NCBI RefSeq assembly: GCF_900101615.1
Contig: NZ_FMZX01000001.1
Span: 1,116,001 to 1,180,000 of the forward strand
From: Belnapia rosea
GTDB lineage: Bacteria > Pseudomonadota > Alphaproteobacteria > Acetobacterales > Acetobacteraceae
Length of the DNA: 64,000 bases
Direction: 5' to 3'
The notes below the pieces were generated by a model that saw only the letters and a list, made by a program, of their open reading frames with translations, made no database searches and was not told the origin of the DNA. Every line of letters starts with the position of its first letter. The stretch's first letter is position 1. Below, piece by piece: positions 34,074-42,361 of the stretch. Position numbers and translations under genes: made by a program.

Positions 34074-35309
34074 ATGCCGCCGGAGGGGGAGATGCGGGAG
34101 AGTCTGGCCGAGGCGACGCCCACGGTCGCGGCACGGCGGACCGAGCCGAACCTGCCGGCGCATCTGCGGCGCTTCCTCTCGCTCGCGGATTTCGAGGAGG
34201 CCGCGCGGCGCCACCTGCCGCGGATGCTCTATGGCTTCGTCTCCGGCGCGGCGGAGACCGATGCCTCGCTGCGCGACAACCGAACCGCCTTCGAGGAGCT
34301 GGGCTTCGTCCCCCGCGTGCTGGCCGATGTGACCTCGCGGCAGACCGGCACGACGCTGCTCGGCAAGCGCTACGCGGCGCCCTTCGGGATCGCGCCGATG
34401 GGCGCCTCGGCGCTCTCGGCCTATCGCGGCGACATCGTCTTCGCCCGTGCGGCGGCGGCGGCCGGGATCCCGATGATCCTGAGCGCCTCCTCCCTCATCC
34501 CGCTCGAGGATGTGCGGGCCGAGGGGCCGACCGCCTGGTACCAGGCCTACCTGCCGGGCGAGCCGGCGCGGATCGAGGCGCTGGTCGACCGGGTGCTGGC
34601 GGCGGGCTACGACACCTTCGTCCTCACCGCCGACGTGCCGGTCTCGGCCAATCGCGAGAACAACGTCCGCAACGGCTACAGCCTGCCGCTGCGGCCGAAC
34701 CTGCGCCTGGCCTGGGAGGGGATCAGCCATCCGCGCTGGCTCCTCGGCACGGCGCTGCCGACGCTGATGCGCCACGGCATGCCGCATTTCGAGAACATGG
34801 ACGCGACGCGCGGGCCGCCCGTCCTGTCCGCCAACCTGATCCGCGCCATCGGCCGGCGGGACGGGCTGTCCTGGGAACACCTGTCGCTGATCCGGGCGCG
34901 CTGGCCCGGCCATCTGCTGGTGAAGGGCATCCTCTCCGCCGAGGATGCGAAGATCGCCCGTGGCTGCGGGGCCGATGGCGTCATCGTCTCCAACCATGGC
35001 GGGCGGCAGCTCGACGGCACCATCGCGCCGCTCCGCGTGCTGTCGGAGATCGCGGCCGTCGCCGATGGCATGGCGGTGATCCTCGACAGCGGCATCCGGC
35101 GCGGGACGGATGTGTTGAAGGCGCTGGCGCTCGGCGCCGATTTCGTCTTCCTCGGCCGGCCCTTCCTCTATGCGGCGGCGGTGGCCGGCGAGCCCGGGCT
35201 GCGGCATGCCATCACCCTGCTCTGGGAGGAAATCCACCGGAACATGGCGATGCTCGGCATCACCGATCTGGACCAGCTCTCGGCGGATTTCCTGCGGCGG
35301 GTGCGGTAA
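34074..35309 (+). CDS. FMN-dependent alpha-hydroxyacid oxidase/dehydrogenase (LldD family)
   Basis: 411 residues from ATG 34074; ATG 34092 with GGAGG five bases upstream is an alternative. The family oxidises L-lactate, glycolate, mandelate and similar acids with FMN. Seen here: YGFVSGAAET near the start, APMGASAL, the TADVPVSANRE block and the catalytic SNHGGRQLDG (His acts as base, Arg binds the carboxylate), followed by DSGIRRGTDVLKALALGA that binds the FMN phosphate. An MFS transporter starts five bases after the stop and may import the hydroxyacid. Confidence 0.93.
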   Translation: MPPEGEMRESLAEATPTVAARRTEPNLPAHLRRFLSLADFEEAARRHLPRMLYGFVSGAAETDASLRDNRTAFEELGFVPRVLADVTSRQTGTTLLGKRYAAPFGIAPMGASALSAYRGDIVFARAAAAAGIPMILSASSLIPLEDVRAEGPTAWYQAYLPGEPARIEALVDRVLAAGYDTFVLTADVPVSANRENNVRNGYSLPLRPNLRLAWEGISHPRWLLGTALPTLMRHGMPHFENMDATRGPPVLSANLIRAIGRRDGLSWEHLSLIRARWPGHLLVKGILSAEDAKIARGCGADGVIVSNHGGRQLDGTIAPLRVLSEIAAVADGMAVILDSGIRRGTDVLKALALGADFVFLGRPFLYAAAVAGEPGLRHAITLLWEEIHRNMAMLGITDLDQLSADFLRRVR

Positions 35310-35313
35310 TCCA

Positions 35314-36501
35314 TTGAGGCGGCTGGCCGGGTTGGGGGCAGCGCTCGCCGCGACGACGGGGGCGCAGTCGCTCGCCACGCTCGCCGTCTTCACCCTGCCG
35401 GTGCTGGCGCCGCTGGCGGCGCGGGATATCGGCGCGGAGCCGCACTGGCTCGGCTGGCAGGTGGCCTGCACCTATGCCGCCGCCAGCGCGGCCTCGATGT
35501 TCTCGGGCGGGGTGCTGCGGCGGCTCGGGCCGGCGCGCTGCACCCAGATTGCCCTCTCGGCCGGGGCGCTGGCCTGCCTGCTCATCATCCTGGCGGGGCT
35601 GGCCGGGGCGGTGCTCGGCTCCTTCCTCATCGGCATGGGCTATGGGCTGACCAACCCCTCCGCTTCCCAGGTCCTGGCGCGGCTGACGCCGGCGGCGCGG
35701 CGCAACCGGGTCTTCGCCATCAAGCAGACCGGCGTGCCGATCGGCGGCGCGCTGGCGGGGGCGATCCTGCCGGGGCTGGCGGGCCTCGTCGGCTGGCAGG
35801 GCGCGGTGCTGGCGGTCGGGCTGGCGATGGCCGCCGCCGCCTTCGGCTGCGGCGCCTTCTGGCCGCATTGGGATAGCGAGCGGGAGCCGGGCTTCCCGAT
35901 CGGCGCCGGGGCCGGCGGCGGAATCGTGGCTCTCCGGACGCGGCCGGGGCTGGCGGCGCTGGCAGTGATCTCGGCCTGCTTCTCCGGCTTCCAGCTCGCC
36001 CTCGGCTCCTACATCGTCACCATGCTGGTCGAGGAGGGCGGCTGGACGCCGGTCGCCGCCGGCTTCGTCAGCTCGGCAAGCCAGGCGGTCGGCATCGGGG
36101 CCCGCATCGCCTGGGGGGTGGTCGCGGATTGGTGGCGCTCGGGGATGAAGACCCTGGCCGCGATCGGGGTCTGCACCTGCCTCGGCGGGGCGCTGCTGCC
36201 GGCGGCGCTGGCGGGGCCGGGCACGCCGCTGGTGGCGCTGCTCTGCCTGCTCGGCACCTGCGCCGCGGGCTGGAACGGCCTGCTGCTGGCCGAGGCGGCG
36301 CGGATGGCCGCTCCCGGCAAGGCGGGGGATGCGGCGGGCGGCGTGCTGTCGGTCGCCTTCGCGGGCGTGGTCGTCGGGCCCTCGCTCTTCGGCGCGGCGG
36401 TGGCGGTAACGCACTCCTATGCGATGGCCTTTGGCATGCTGGCCGTCTTCCCCGGCATTGGCGCGCTGATCGCCTGGCGGAGCGCTCTGAGGTCGCGCTG
36501 A
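35314..36501 (+). CDS. MFS transporter
   Basis: 395 residues with 12 predicted membrane helices. The TTG start at 35314 gives a short cytosolic N terminus before helix 1; no better ATG exists upstream of the first helix. Blocks such as SGGVLRRLGPARCTQ (loop 2-3) and FAIKQTGVPIGGALAGAILP are typical of small-organic-acid transporters of the family. It is probably co-transcribed with the hydroxyacid oxidase. The substrate is inferred only from that neighbour. Confidence 0.9.
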   Translation: MRRLAGLGAALAATTGAQSLATLAVFTLPVLAPLAARDIGAEPHWLGWQVACTYAAASAASMFSGGVLRRLGPARCTQIALSAGALACLLIILAGLAGAVLGSFLIGMGYGLTNPSASQVLARLTPAARRNRVFAIKQTGVPIGGALAGAILPGLAGLVGWQGAVLAVGLAMAAAAFGCGAFWPHWDSEREPGFPIGAGAGGGIVALRTRPGLAALAVISACFSGFQLALGSYIVTMLVEEGGWTPVAAGFVSSASQAVGIGARIAWGVVADWWRSGMKTLAAIGVCTCLGGALLPAALAGPGTPLVALLCLLGTCAAGWNGLLLAEAARMAAPGKAGDAAGGVLSVAFAGVVVGPSLFGAAVAVTHSYAMAFGMLAVFPGIGALIAWRSALRSR

Positions 36502-36514
36502 CCCGGACATGAAC

Positions 36515-36541
36515 AAGGGCGGGGCTGGCAGCCCCGCCCTT
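36515..36541. terminator. Bidirectional terminator hairpin
   Basis: Perfect 12-bp arms (AAGGGCGGGGCT and AGCCCCGCCCTT) around a 3-base loop between the convergent MFS gene and the CBM60-SGNH gene. The outer A/T pairs give short T-tracts on both strands. Strong candidate for termination in both directions. Confidence 0.75.
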
Positions 36542-36579
36542 CATGACCTTCAGCAGGCCATCGACCGGTACAGGCCGGG

Positions 36580-38751
36580 TCAGGCGATGCTTTGGTACAG
36601 GTCGAGAACCGGCGCCGCCAAGTCACGGCCGATCGTCGCCGCGTCGGCGCTGGTCATGTGGGACCCGTTGGAGCCCGCCTCCGGGCCACCCGCCATGGTG
36701 ATGTTCGAACCAAAGGCCGCCCAGGACAGCTCCGCATGGAACTGCGGGTCGGAGGACAATTCATCCATGCCCTGGCGAATGGCGGGGAAGCTGCCGCCAT
36801 AGGGATAGCGGATCGGCACGAACAGATAGGGCGTGCTCGCGGCACCCTGGTCATCGAGGATGTCGCGGATGCCGTTCGCATCCGTCTGCACCTCCTGCTT
36901 CCACTGCGCCGTCGTCAGCCCGCTGATCTTCTGGTCGTACTCGTTGTGCATCCAGACGGTGATGGTCTCGTTGTCCTTGATGTCCGCCGGCAGCGCGTTG
37001 AGGTAGTCGTGCATCTTCTGCTGCTGGCCGTCGGTGTCCCAGGTGGTGAAGGCGGTGGCGGAGAACTCCGTCTTGTTGTCACCGTCGAGGATGTTGATCC
37101 TGACGCCGGGCAGCGCCTTCTGCAGCTCCGCCTTCAGGACGTCGTCGCCGCCATACTGGTCGAGCAGCATGGCGTTGGATTGGCCGCGGATCAGCACGTT
37201 CAGATCCGTCAGCCCGTCATGGTTCACCGTGGTGCCGGGCGTCGGCGTCGGTGTGGTCGTGACCGGCGGCGGCGCGGTGGCGGCGGCTTCGGTGAAGGTG
37301 AAATTCGCATCGGAGTTCGTCGTGCCGCCGGTGATCGCCTTGGCGACGCCCATGATCTCCGTGCCGTTGTACCTGGCTCCGTCGAGATACAGGTTGCGGT
37401 CCGCGCCCGACCAGCCGCCATAGGCATCATTGGTGAAGTGAACATTCACCTGATGCGTCCCCGGCCCCCAGTCGCCGGCGATGTCGAAGGTCTCGCTCGC
37501 CTTGTTGGCGTGGTTGGCGGTGGTCGTGTAGGTGCCGCCGATCTGCTTGCCGTCCACCGTGACGGTGAATTGCGCATGGATGTTGTTGTAGGCCTGCTCT
37601 GACATGCGCAGCGTCAGGTGGTCCGGAGCCCCGGTTGTCGGCGCCGTGTCGGTGCCGGTGGACGGCGTCGTCGTCGTCGGCGGCGGCGTCTCGGTGCCGG
37701 TGGATGGCGTGCTCGTCGTCGGCGGCGGCGTCTCGGTGCCGGTGGACGGCGTCGTCGTCGGCGGCGGCGTCTCGGTGCCGGTGGATGGCGTCGTGGTCGT
37801 CGGCGGCGGCGTCTCGGTGCCGGTGGATGGCGTCGTCGTCGTCGGCGGCGGCGTCTCGGTGCCGGTCGACGGCGTCGTTGTTGTCGGCGGCGGCGTCTCG
37901 GTGCCGGTCGACGGCGTGCTCGTCGGCGGCGGCGGCGTCGTCGTCAGCGCCGTCGTGTCGACGATCTTGAAGACATGCGGATCATAGGCGGACCACATAT
38001 CCAGCTTGGCATTGGGAACAGCCACGCCGTTATAGGTCGCGCTGTCCAGGTACAGGTTGCGGTCTCCGCCGGCATCCTTGAAGTCATTGAGGAATTTGAT
38101 GGAGACCGAATGGTCGCCGCTGTCCCAGTTGCCCTTCAGGGTCACCGTATCGGACTTCCAGCCATGCATGGCCGTCGTCTGATAGGTCCCGCCGACCTGT
38201 ACGCCGTCCACGGAGACGGTGAACTGCGCCGCCGCCCCATACACGGTCGCGCTGACCTTCAGGACCAGCGTGTCCGTCGTGGCGGTGGGTGCCGTGGTCG
38301 AGGGCGGTGGTTCAGTTGTGGAAGGGGGCGGGGTCGTGGTCGTTGGGGGTGGGGTCGTGGTTGTAGGAGGCGGGGTCGTGGTCGTTGGGGGCGGCACCGA
38401 TGTGGCCGGTGCCAGCGCCGTCGTGTCGGTGACCTTGAATGTGTTCGGGTCATAGGGCGACCACATATTGAGACGGGCGCCCGGGACGGCCACGCCGTCA
38501 TAGATGGCGCTGTCCAGGAACAAATTTCGGTCGCCGCCGGCATCCCTGAAATCGTTCAAGTATTTGATCTGTACGGTGTGCTCGCCCTTGTCCCAATCGC
38601 CTGTCAGGGTAACGGTGTCGGACTTCCAGCCGTGAATGGCAGTGGTCTGGTAGGTTGAACCGACCTGCTTACCATCGACCGAAACTGTGAATTGAGCCGG
38701 CGCACCGTAAACCGTTTCGCTGACCTTAAGCAGAAGGGTATCACTTGCCAT
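36580..38751 (-). CDS. Three CBM60-like modules, Thr/Pro linkers and an SGNH/sialate-esterase-like domain
   Basis: 723 residues. Three copies of a CBM60-like carbohydrate-binding module (about 1-112, 160-272, 386-498) share AQFTVSVDGKQVGGTY, a GDW-G-H core and the DRNLYLDGA-YNG signature. They are joined by Thr/Pro linkers: (PPPTTTT)n at about 118-158, and seven copies of TPSTGTETPPPTTT at about 278-375. The C-terminal domain (514-723) starts with a GQSNA block (Ser525) and has WMHNEYD in the place of WxQGExD, as in sialate O-acetylesterase-like SGNH hydrolases. The final His698 lies in NGSH, where DxxH is expected, so the triad Asp may be missing. No signal peptide is visible, although the architecture suggests an extracellular, glycan-bound enzyme. 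The first two modules are much closer to each other than to the third. Confidence 0.88.
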   Translation of the reverse strand: MASDTLLLKVSETVYGAPAQFTVSVDGKQVGSTYQTTAIHGWKSDTVTLTGDWDKGEHTVQIKYLNDFRDAGGDRNLFLDSAIYDGVAVPGARLNMWSPYDPNTFKVTDTTALAPATSVPPPTTTTPPPTTTTPPPTTTTPPPSTTEPPPSTTAPTATTDTLVLKVSATVYGAAAQFTVSVDGVQVGGTYQTTAMHGWKSDTVTLKGNWDSGDHSVSIKFLNDFKDAGGDRNLYLDSATYNGVAVPNAKLDMWSAYDPHVFKIVDTTALTTTPPPPTSTPSTGTETPPPTTTTPSTGTETPPPTTTTPSTGTETPPPTTTTPSTGTETPPPTTTPSTGTETPPPTTSTPSTGTETPPPTTTTPSTGTDTAPTTGAPDHLTLRMSEQAYNNIHAQFTVTVDGKQIGGTYTTTANHANKASETFDIAGDWGPGTHQVNVHFTNDAYGGWSGADRNLYLDGARYNGTEIMGVAKAITGGTTNSDANFTFTEAAATAPPPVTTTPTPTPGTTVNHDGLTDLNVLIRGQSNAMLLDQYGGDDVLKAELQKALPGVRINILDGDNKTEFSATAFTTWDTDGQQQKMHDYLNALPADIKDNETITVWMHNEYDQKISGLTTAQWKQEVQTDANGIRDILDDQGAASTPYLFVPIRYPYGGSFPAIRQGMDELSSDPQFHAELSWAAFGSNITMAGGPEAGSNGSHMTSADAATIGRDLAAPVLDLYQSIA
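37630..37917 (-). repeat. Seven tandem 42-bp (once 39-bp) repeats coding for a Thr/Pro linker
   Basis: Units encode TPSTGTETPPPTTT; one unit is shortened by one codon and the last is degenerate (TPSTGTDTAPTTG). All lengths are multiples of three, so gain or loss of units keeps the frame. DNA identity between units is very high, suggesting recent expansion by slippage or unequal recombination. Confidence 0.93.
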
Positions 38752-39178
38752 ATTCGTTATTATCCCATTCCTGAGATTGCCGGCGTCAAAACGTTTCTAT
38801 TTTTATATTATTTGCCTGTTTTGCGTAGTATACGATGTGAGTCAACGCGTTTGTGAGGCCAAGGTCACAATTTCGCTGTTTTGCAATCTCATCAGGAACC
38901 AGTTCGCTCGAAGGAAATCGAGCGAGCCGCCAAGAAGGCTGGAAGGACCGGAGTGCAGGCCAATGCGCCTGCAGCGGCCATCGGCCGCCGATGCGTCGAA
39001 GGCGCGTAGCGGTTCGCCCTTGGGGCGGCCATTCGGGCTCTGGCCTTCCCCTCCGCGAGCGTCAGATCATCGGCCCGGGGCTTTGTTGGAGCCGGCGATT
39101 AACGCCCCGTGTGCCGCCACCCAGGGCGATGGCGGGCCAGACACGGGGCGGCGGCCACGAGCGGCCACCGGAGGCTCG
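38752..39178. other. Gene-free region: AT-rich upstream patch of the CBM60-SGNH gene
   Basis: 427 bases without a convincing gene. Bases 38752-38900 are strikingly AT-rich for this genome and hold TTGACG/GATAAT-like boxes on the minus strand just before the CBM60-SGNH start, plus TTGACT at 38840-38845. A small hairpin (CGCTCGA/TCGAGCG) lies near 38910. The rest is GC-rich and contains the hairpin described below. Confidence 0.5.
39103..39150 (-). terminator. Two-tier hairpin downstream of the CoA-transferase gene
   Basis: Outer arms CGCCCCGTGT/ACACGGGGCG (10 bp) enclose inner arms CCGCCA/TGGCGG. It begins 29 bases after the stop of the minus-strand CoA-transferase gene. No T-run; probable transcript end or stabiliser. 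Confidence 0.5.
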
Positions 39179-40384
39179 CTACGCCGAGGCTTCCGCCAGG
39201 ATGCCGGCAGCGGCGAGCGCGGTGATCTCGGCCGCGGCGAAGCCGGCCTCGGCCAGCACCTCGCCATTATGCTCGCCCATGCGCGGCGGCTGGCGGTGCA
39301 GGGCGACGCGCTCCCGCGCCTCGCCGAATTCCAGTGGCAGGGCGGGCAGGCCGAACCGGGCGCCGCCGCCGAGGGCGGAGATGGCGGTCTGCAGCAGCCC
39401 GCCCCCGGCCAGCAGATGCGGGTCCTCGAACAGGTCGGCCGGCTGGCCGACCGGCGCCCAGGAGATGCCGGCGGCCTCGCAGCGGCGGGCCAGCTCGGCC
39501 TGGTCGAAGCGGCGGAACGCCTCCTGCAGGGAGGGGATCAGCCAGCTCCGCTCCTTCGCCCGTTGCGCGTTGGTGGCAAGGCGCGCATCGGCGGCGAGTT
39601 CCGCCAGGCCGAAGGCCCCGGTGAAGCGGGCCCATTGCTGGTCGCTGGTGATGCCGATGAAGAGCTGGCCGCCATCCCCCGTCTCGAAGGCATCGTAGAT
39701 GCCCCAGGCGCCGCGGCGCGCGGGCATGGGCGGCGGCGGCTCGCCGGTGGCGGCGAGGCCGGCCATGTGGCTGCCCATCAGGAAGACGGCGCTCTCGAAG
39801 AGCGCGCTGCTGATCCGCTGGCCCTGGCCGGTCGCGTCGCGCTCGCGCAGCGCGGCCAGCGCCGCGGTCACGCCGAAGACGGCGCCGAGGATGTCGATGA
39901 TGGAGGCGCCGGCCCGCAGCGGCCGCCCCGGCGGGCCGGTCATGTAGGCGAGGCCCGATTGGAACTGCACCACCTCGTCGAGCGCCGGGCGATGCTCGTA
40001 GGGGCCGGCGAGGAAGCCCTTCAGCGCCAGATAGACAAGGCGCGGATTGACCGCGCGCAGCTGCTCATAGCCGCAGCCGAGGCGCTCCATCGTGCCCGGC
40101 CCGTAATTCTCCAGCACGATATCGGCCCCGGCCACGAGGCGGTGGGCGGCGGCGCGGCCCTCGGGCTGCTTGAGGTCGAGGGCGATGCTGCGCTTGTTGC
40201 GGTTGAAGGTGGCGAAGAAGCCGGCGGCGAAGCCGGGCAGGCGCCGCGTATGGTCGCCGGCCGGGGCCGGCTCCACCTTCACCACATCGGCGCCGAGATC
40301 GGCCAGGACCAGCCCGGCGCAGGGCCCCATGATGGTGTGGGAGAATTCGAGGACCCGAAGCCCGGCAAGGGGTTTGACGCTCAT
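39179..40384 (-). CDS. Family III CoA-transferase (CaiB/BaiF)
   Basis: 401 residues, the normal length. These enzymes move coenzyme A between carboxylic acids through an Asp-bound anhydride. The N terminus LAGLRVLEFSHTIMGPCAGLVLADLGADVVKVE is typical. The catalytic Asp is expected in the EHRPALDEVVQFQSGLAYMTG block. It overlaps the upstream lyase by ATGA, so the two act in one pathway, in which the transferase would make the CoA ester that the lyase splits. Confidence 0.94.
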   Translation of the reverse strand: MSVKPLAGLRVLEFSHTIMGPCAGLVLADLGADVVKVEPAPAGDHTRRLPGFAAGFFATFNRNKRSIALDLKQPEGRAAAHRLVAGADIVLENYGPGTMERLGCGYEQLRAVNPRLVYLALKGFLAGPYEHRPALDEVVQFQSGLAYMTGPPGRPLRAGASIIDILGAVFGVTAALAALRERDATGQGQRISSALFESAVFLMGSHMAGLAATGEPPPPMPARRGAWGIYDAFETGDGGQLFIGITSDQQWARFTGAFGLAELAADARLATNAQRAKERSWLIPSLQEAFRRFDQAELARRCEAAGISWAPVGQPADLFEDPHLLAGGGLLQTAISALGGGARFGLPALPLEFGEARERVALHRQPPRMGEHNGEVLAEAGFAAAEITALAAAGILAEASA

Positions 40385-41343
40385 GCCGCGGCCTTCCGGC
40401 GGAAGGCGGCCAGGCTGCCGGCGCGAAGCAGCTCGGAGGGCAGCTGATGGCCGACGATGCGCTCGGCCAGCCGCCCGACCTCGATCAGCGCGTCGAGGTC
40501 GATGCCGGTCGCGATGCCCATCTCCTCGCAGAGCAGCGCCAGCTCCTCGGTGCAGATATTGCCCGCCGCGCCCTTCTGCCCGGCGAAGGGACAGCCGCCG
40601 AGCCCGCCCACCGTGCTGTCGAATTTGGTCACGCCGAGGCGGAGGCCGGCATGGGCATTGGCCACCGCGAGGCCGCGCGTGTCATGCAGGTGCAGGCCGA
40701 TGCGGAGGTCGGGCCAGCGCTCCCGCACCGCGGCGACTCCGCGCTCGATGCGGATCGGCGTCGCCCAGCCCATGGTGTCGGCCAGCGAGACATCGGTGAT
40801 GGCGACGCCCGCCTCGGCGGCGACCGCCAGCCCATCCGCCACGGTCTGCACCACCTGCGCGGGCGTGATGTCGCCTTGGTAGTTGCAGCCGAAGGCGGCC
40901 ATGACACCGACGCGCGTCACCGGCACCCCGGCCTCGAGATGGGCGGCGGTCTGCTTCCGCATCGCCTCGAGATTCTCGGCATGGCCGCGGTTGAGGTTCT
41001 TGCGCGAGAAGGCGTCCGAGGCGGAAAGCGAGATGGAGCCGGTGATGGCGAGCCGGTCACGGAAGGCCAGCGCCCGGCGCATGCCGCTCTCGTTGAACCA
41101 GAGGGCGGCGTAGTGGATGCCCGGCCTCGGCCGGAACCCGCCCGCCACCACCTCGGCATCGGCCCAGCCGGGGACGAGGCGCGGGTTCACGAAGGAGCAG
41201 ATCTGGATGTGGCGGAGGCCGGTCTCGGAGAGCGCCTCGATCAGGGCGATCTTCTCGGCCGAGGGGATCGGGCCGGGCTCGATCTGGAAGCCCTCGCGGG
41301 GGCCCTCCTCATGGATGTCCACGGTCTGGGGCAGGTCGGCCAT
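40381..41343 (-). CDS. Hydroxymethylglutaryl-CoA lyase-like protein
   Basis: 320 residues of the HMG-CoA lyase/DRE-TIM family, cleaving a 3-hydroxyacyl-CoA to acetyl-CoA and a keto acid, or a close relative. Seen: EEGPREGFQIE (with the GPREG in place of DGLQNE), SDAFSRKNLNR, DVSLADTMGWATP, LHLHDTRGLAVANAHA with the metal His pair, and GGLGGCPFAGQKGAAGNICTE with the active-site Cys. The pairing with a family III CoA-transferase is frequent in soil and water proteobacteria. The true substrate (HMG-CoA, citramalyl-CoA or other) is open. Confidence 0.9.
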   Translation of the reverse strand: MADLPQTVDIHEEGPREGFQIEPGPIPSAEKIALIEALSETGLRHIQICSFVNPRLVPGWADAEVVAGGFRPRPGIHYAALWFNESGMRRALAFRDRLAITGSISLSASDAFSRKNLNRGHAENLEAMRKQTAAHLEAGVPVTRVGVMAAFGCNYQGDITPAQVVQTVADGLAVAAEAGVAITDVSLADTMGWATPIRIERGVAAVRERWPDLRIGLHLHDTRGLAVANAHAGLRLGVTKFDSTVGGLGGCPFAGQKGAAGNICTEELALLCEEMGIATGIDLDALIEVGRLAERIVGHQLPSELLRAGSLAAFRRKAAA

Positions 41344-41470
41344 GGTGCTGCGTCCTCGAATTTGCCGCGAGAGTGACTCCGCCGCCGCCGGGGCGCCAGC
41401 ACCCCCTGCCCCATCGCTCTTGCCGGCACCGCGGGCCACCGGCACAAAGCGGCAGGACCGGAGGAACCGC

Positions 41471-42280
41471 ATGAGCGCAGCCGAGACCCAGGCAGCCCCG
41501 ACCAGGGATGAGGGAAGCCTGCCGAGCCTCGCCATCGAGGGCAGCCGCGCGACGCTGCGCCTCCATCGGCCAGAGGTGATGAACCGGATCCAGCCCGAGG
41601 ATATCGCCGAGATCCTGCGCCTGCTCGCCGCGGTCGAGGCCGATCCGGCCGTGCGGGTGCTGGTGATCGCCTCGACCGGCCGCGCCTTCTCGGCCGGCGC
41701 CCATCTCGGCGCCATGGCGCAGCAGGCCGCGGGCGGCGCCGCGGAGCCGAGCCACGGCTTCGAGGAGTTCGTCGACCGGGTGGAGATGCTCCGCATCCCG
41801 ACCATCGCCCGGCTGCATGCCGGGGTCTATGGCGGCAGCACCGACCTGGCGCTGGCCTGCGACTTCCGGGTCGGCACGCCGGCGGTCAGGATGTTCATGC
41901 CCGCGGCGCGGATCGGGCTGCATTATTACGAGACCGGGCTGCGGCGCTACGTCTCGCGGCTTGGCTTCAACCATGCCAAGCGGCTCTTCATGCTGGCCGA
42001 GGAGCAGGGCGCGGAGGAGCTGCTGCGCATCGGCTACCTGACCGACCTGGTCGAGCCGGAGGCGCTGGATGCGCGGATCGATGCCATCGCGGCCCGCCTT
42101 GGGGAGCTGGCGCCGCTTGCGGTGCAGGGGGTGAAGCGCTCGATCAACGAGATCGGCCACCAGGCGCTTGACCTGGCGGCGCTCGGGGCGCGCATGGCCG
42201 AGGCGAAGGCCAGCGAGGATCTGCGCGAAGGCCTCAGGGCCTTCAAGGAGAAGCGGAAGCCGGTCTTCCAGGGGCGCTGA
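41471..42280 (+). CDS. Enoyl-CoA hydratase/isomerase family protein
   Basis: 269 residues of the crotonase fold. GRAFSAGAHLGAMA carries the first oxyanion-hole block, and HAGVYGGSTDLALACDFRVG the second. The catalytic Glu positions of true hydratases are not obvious (the region after the second block reads AVRMFMPAARIGLHYYETG), so hydratase, isomerase or hydrolase activity is undecided. ATG 41471 has GGAGGAA at six bases. It diverges from the lyase/CoA-transferase pair over 127 bases, suggesting shared control. Confidence 0.9.
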   Translation: MSAAETQAAPTRDEGSLPSLAIEGSRATLRLHRPEVMNRIQPEDIAEILRLLAAVEADPAVRVLVIASTGRAFSAGAHLGAMAQQAAGGAAEPSHGFEEFVDRVEMLRIPTIARLHAGVYGGSTDLALACDFRVGTPAVRMFMPAARIGLHYYETGLRRYVSRLGFNHAKRLFMLAEEQGAEELLRIGYLTDLVEPEALDARIDAIAARLGELAPLAVQGVKRSINEIGHQALDLAALGARMAEAKASEDLREGLRAFKEKRKPVFQGR

Positions 42281-42361
42281 GCGCCCCTCCGGCAAAGGCG
42301 ATTGGCGCCGGGGCGGGACGGGCCGCATCCTGGCGCGGGACTGAATCGGGACAGGGACGGG

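Noticed and set aside
37630-37917. Tandem repeats considered as a CRISPR array
   Set aside because: Units are contiguous, without unique spacers, multiples of three, and inside a reading frame coding for a Thr/Pro linker; no cas genes nearby.
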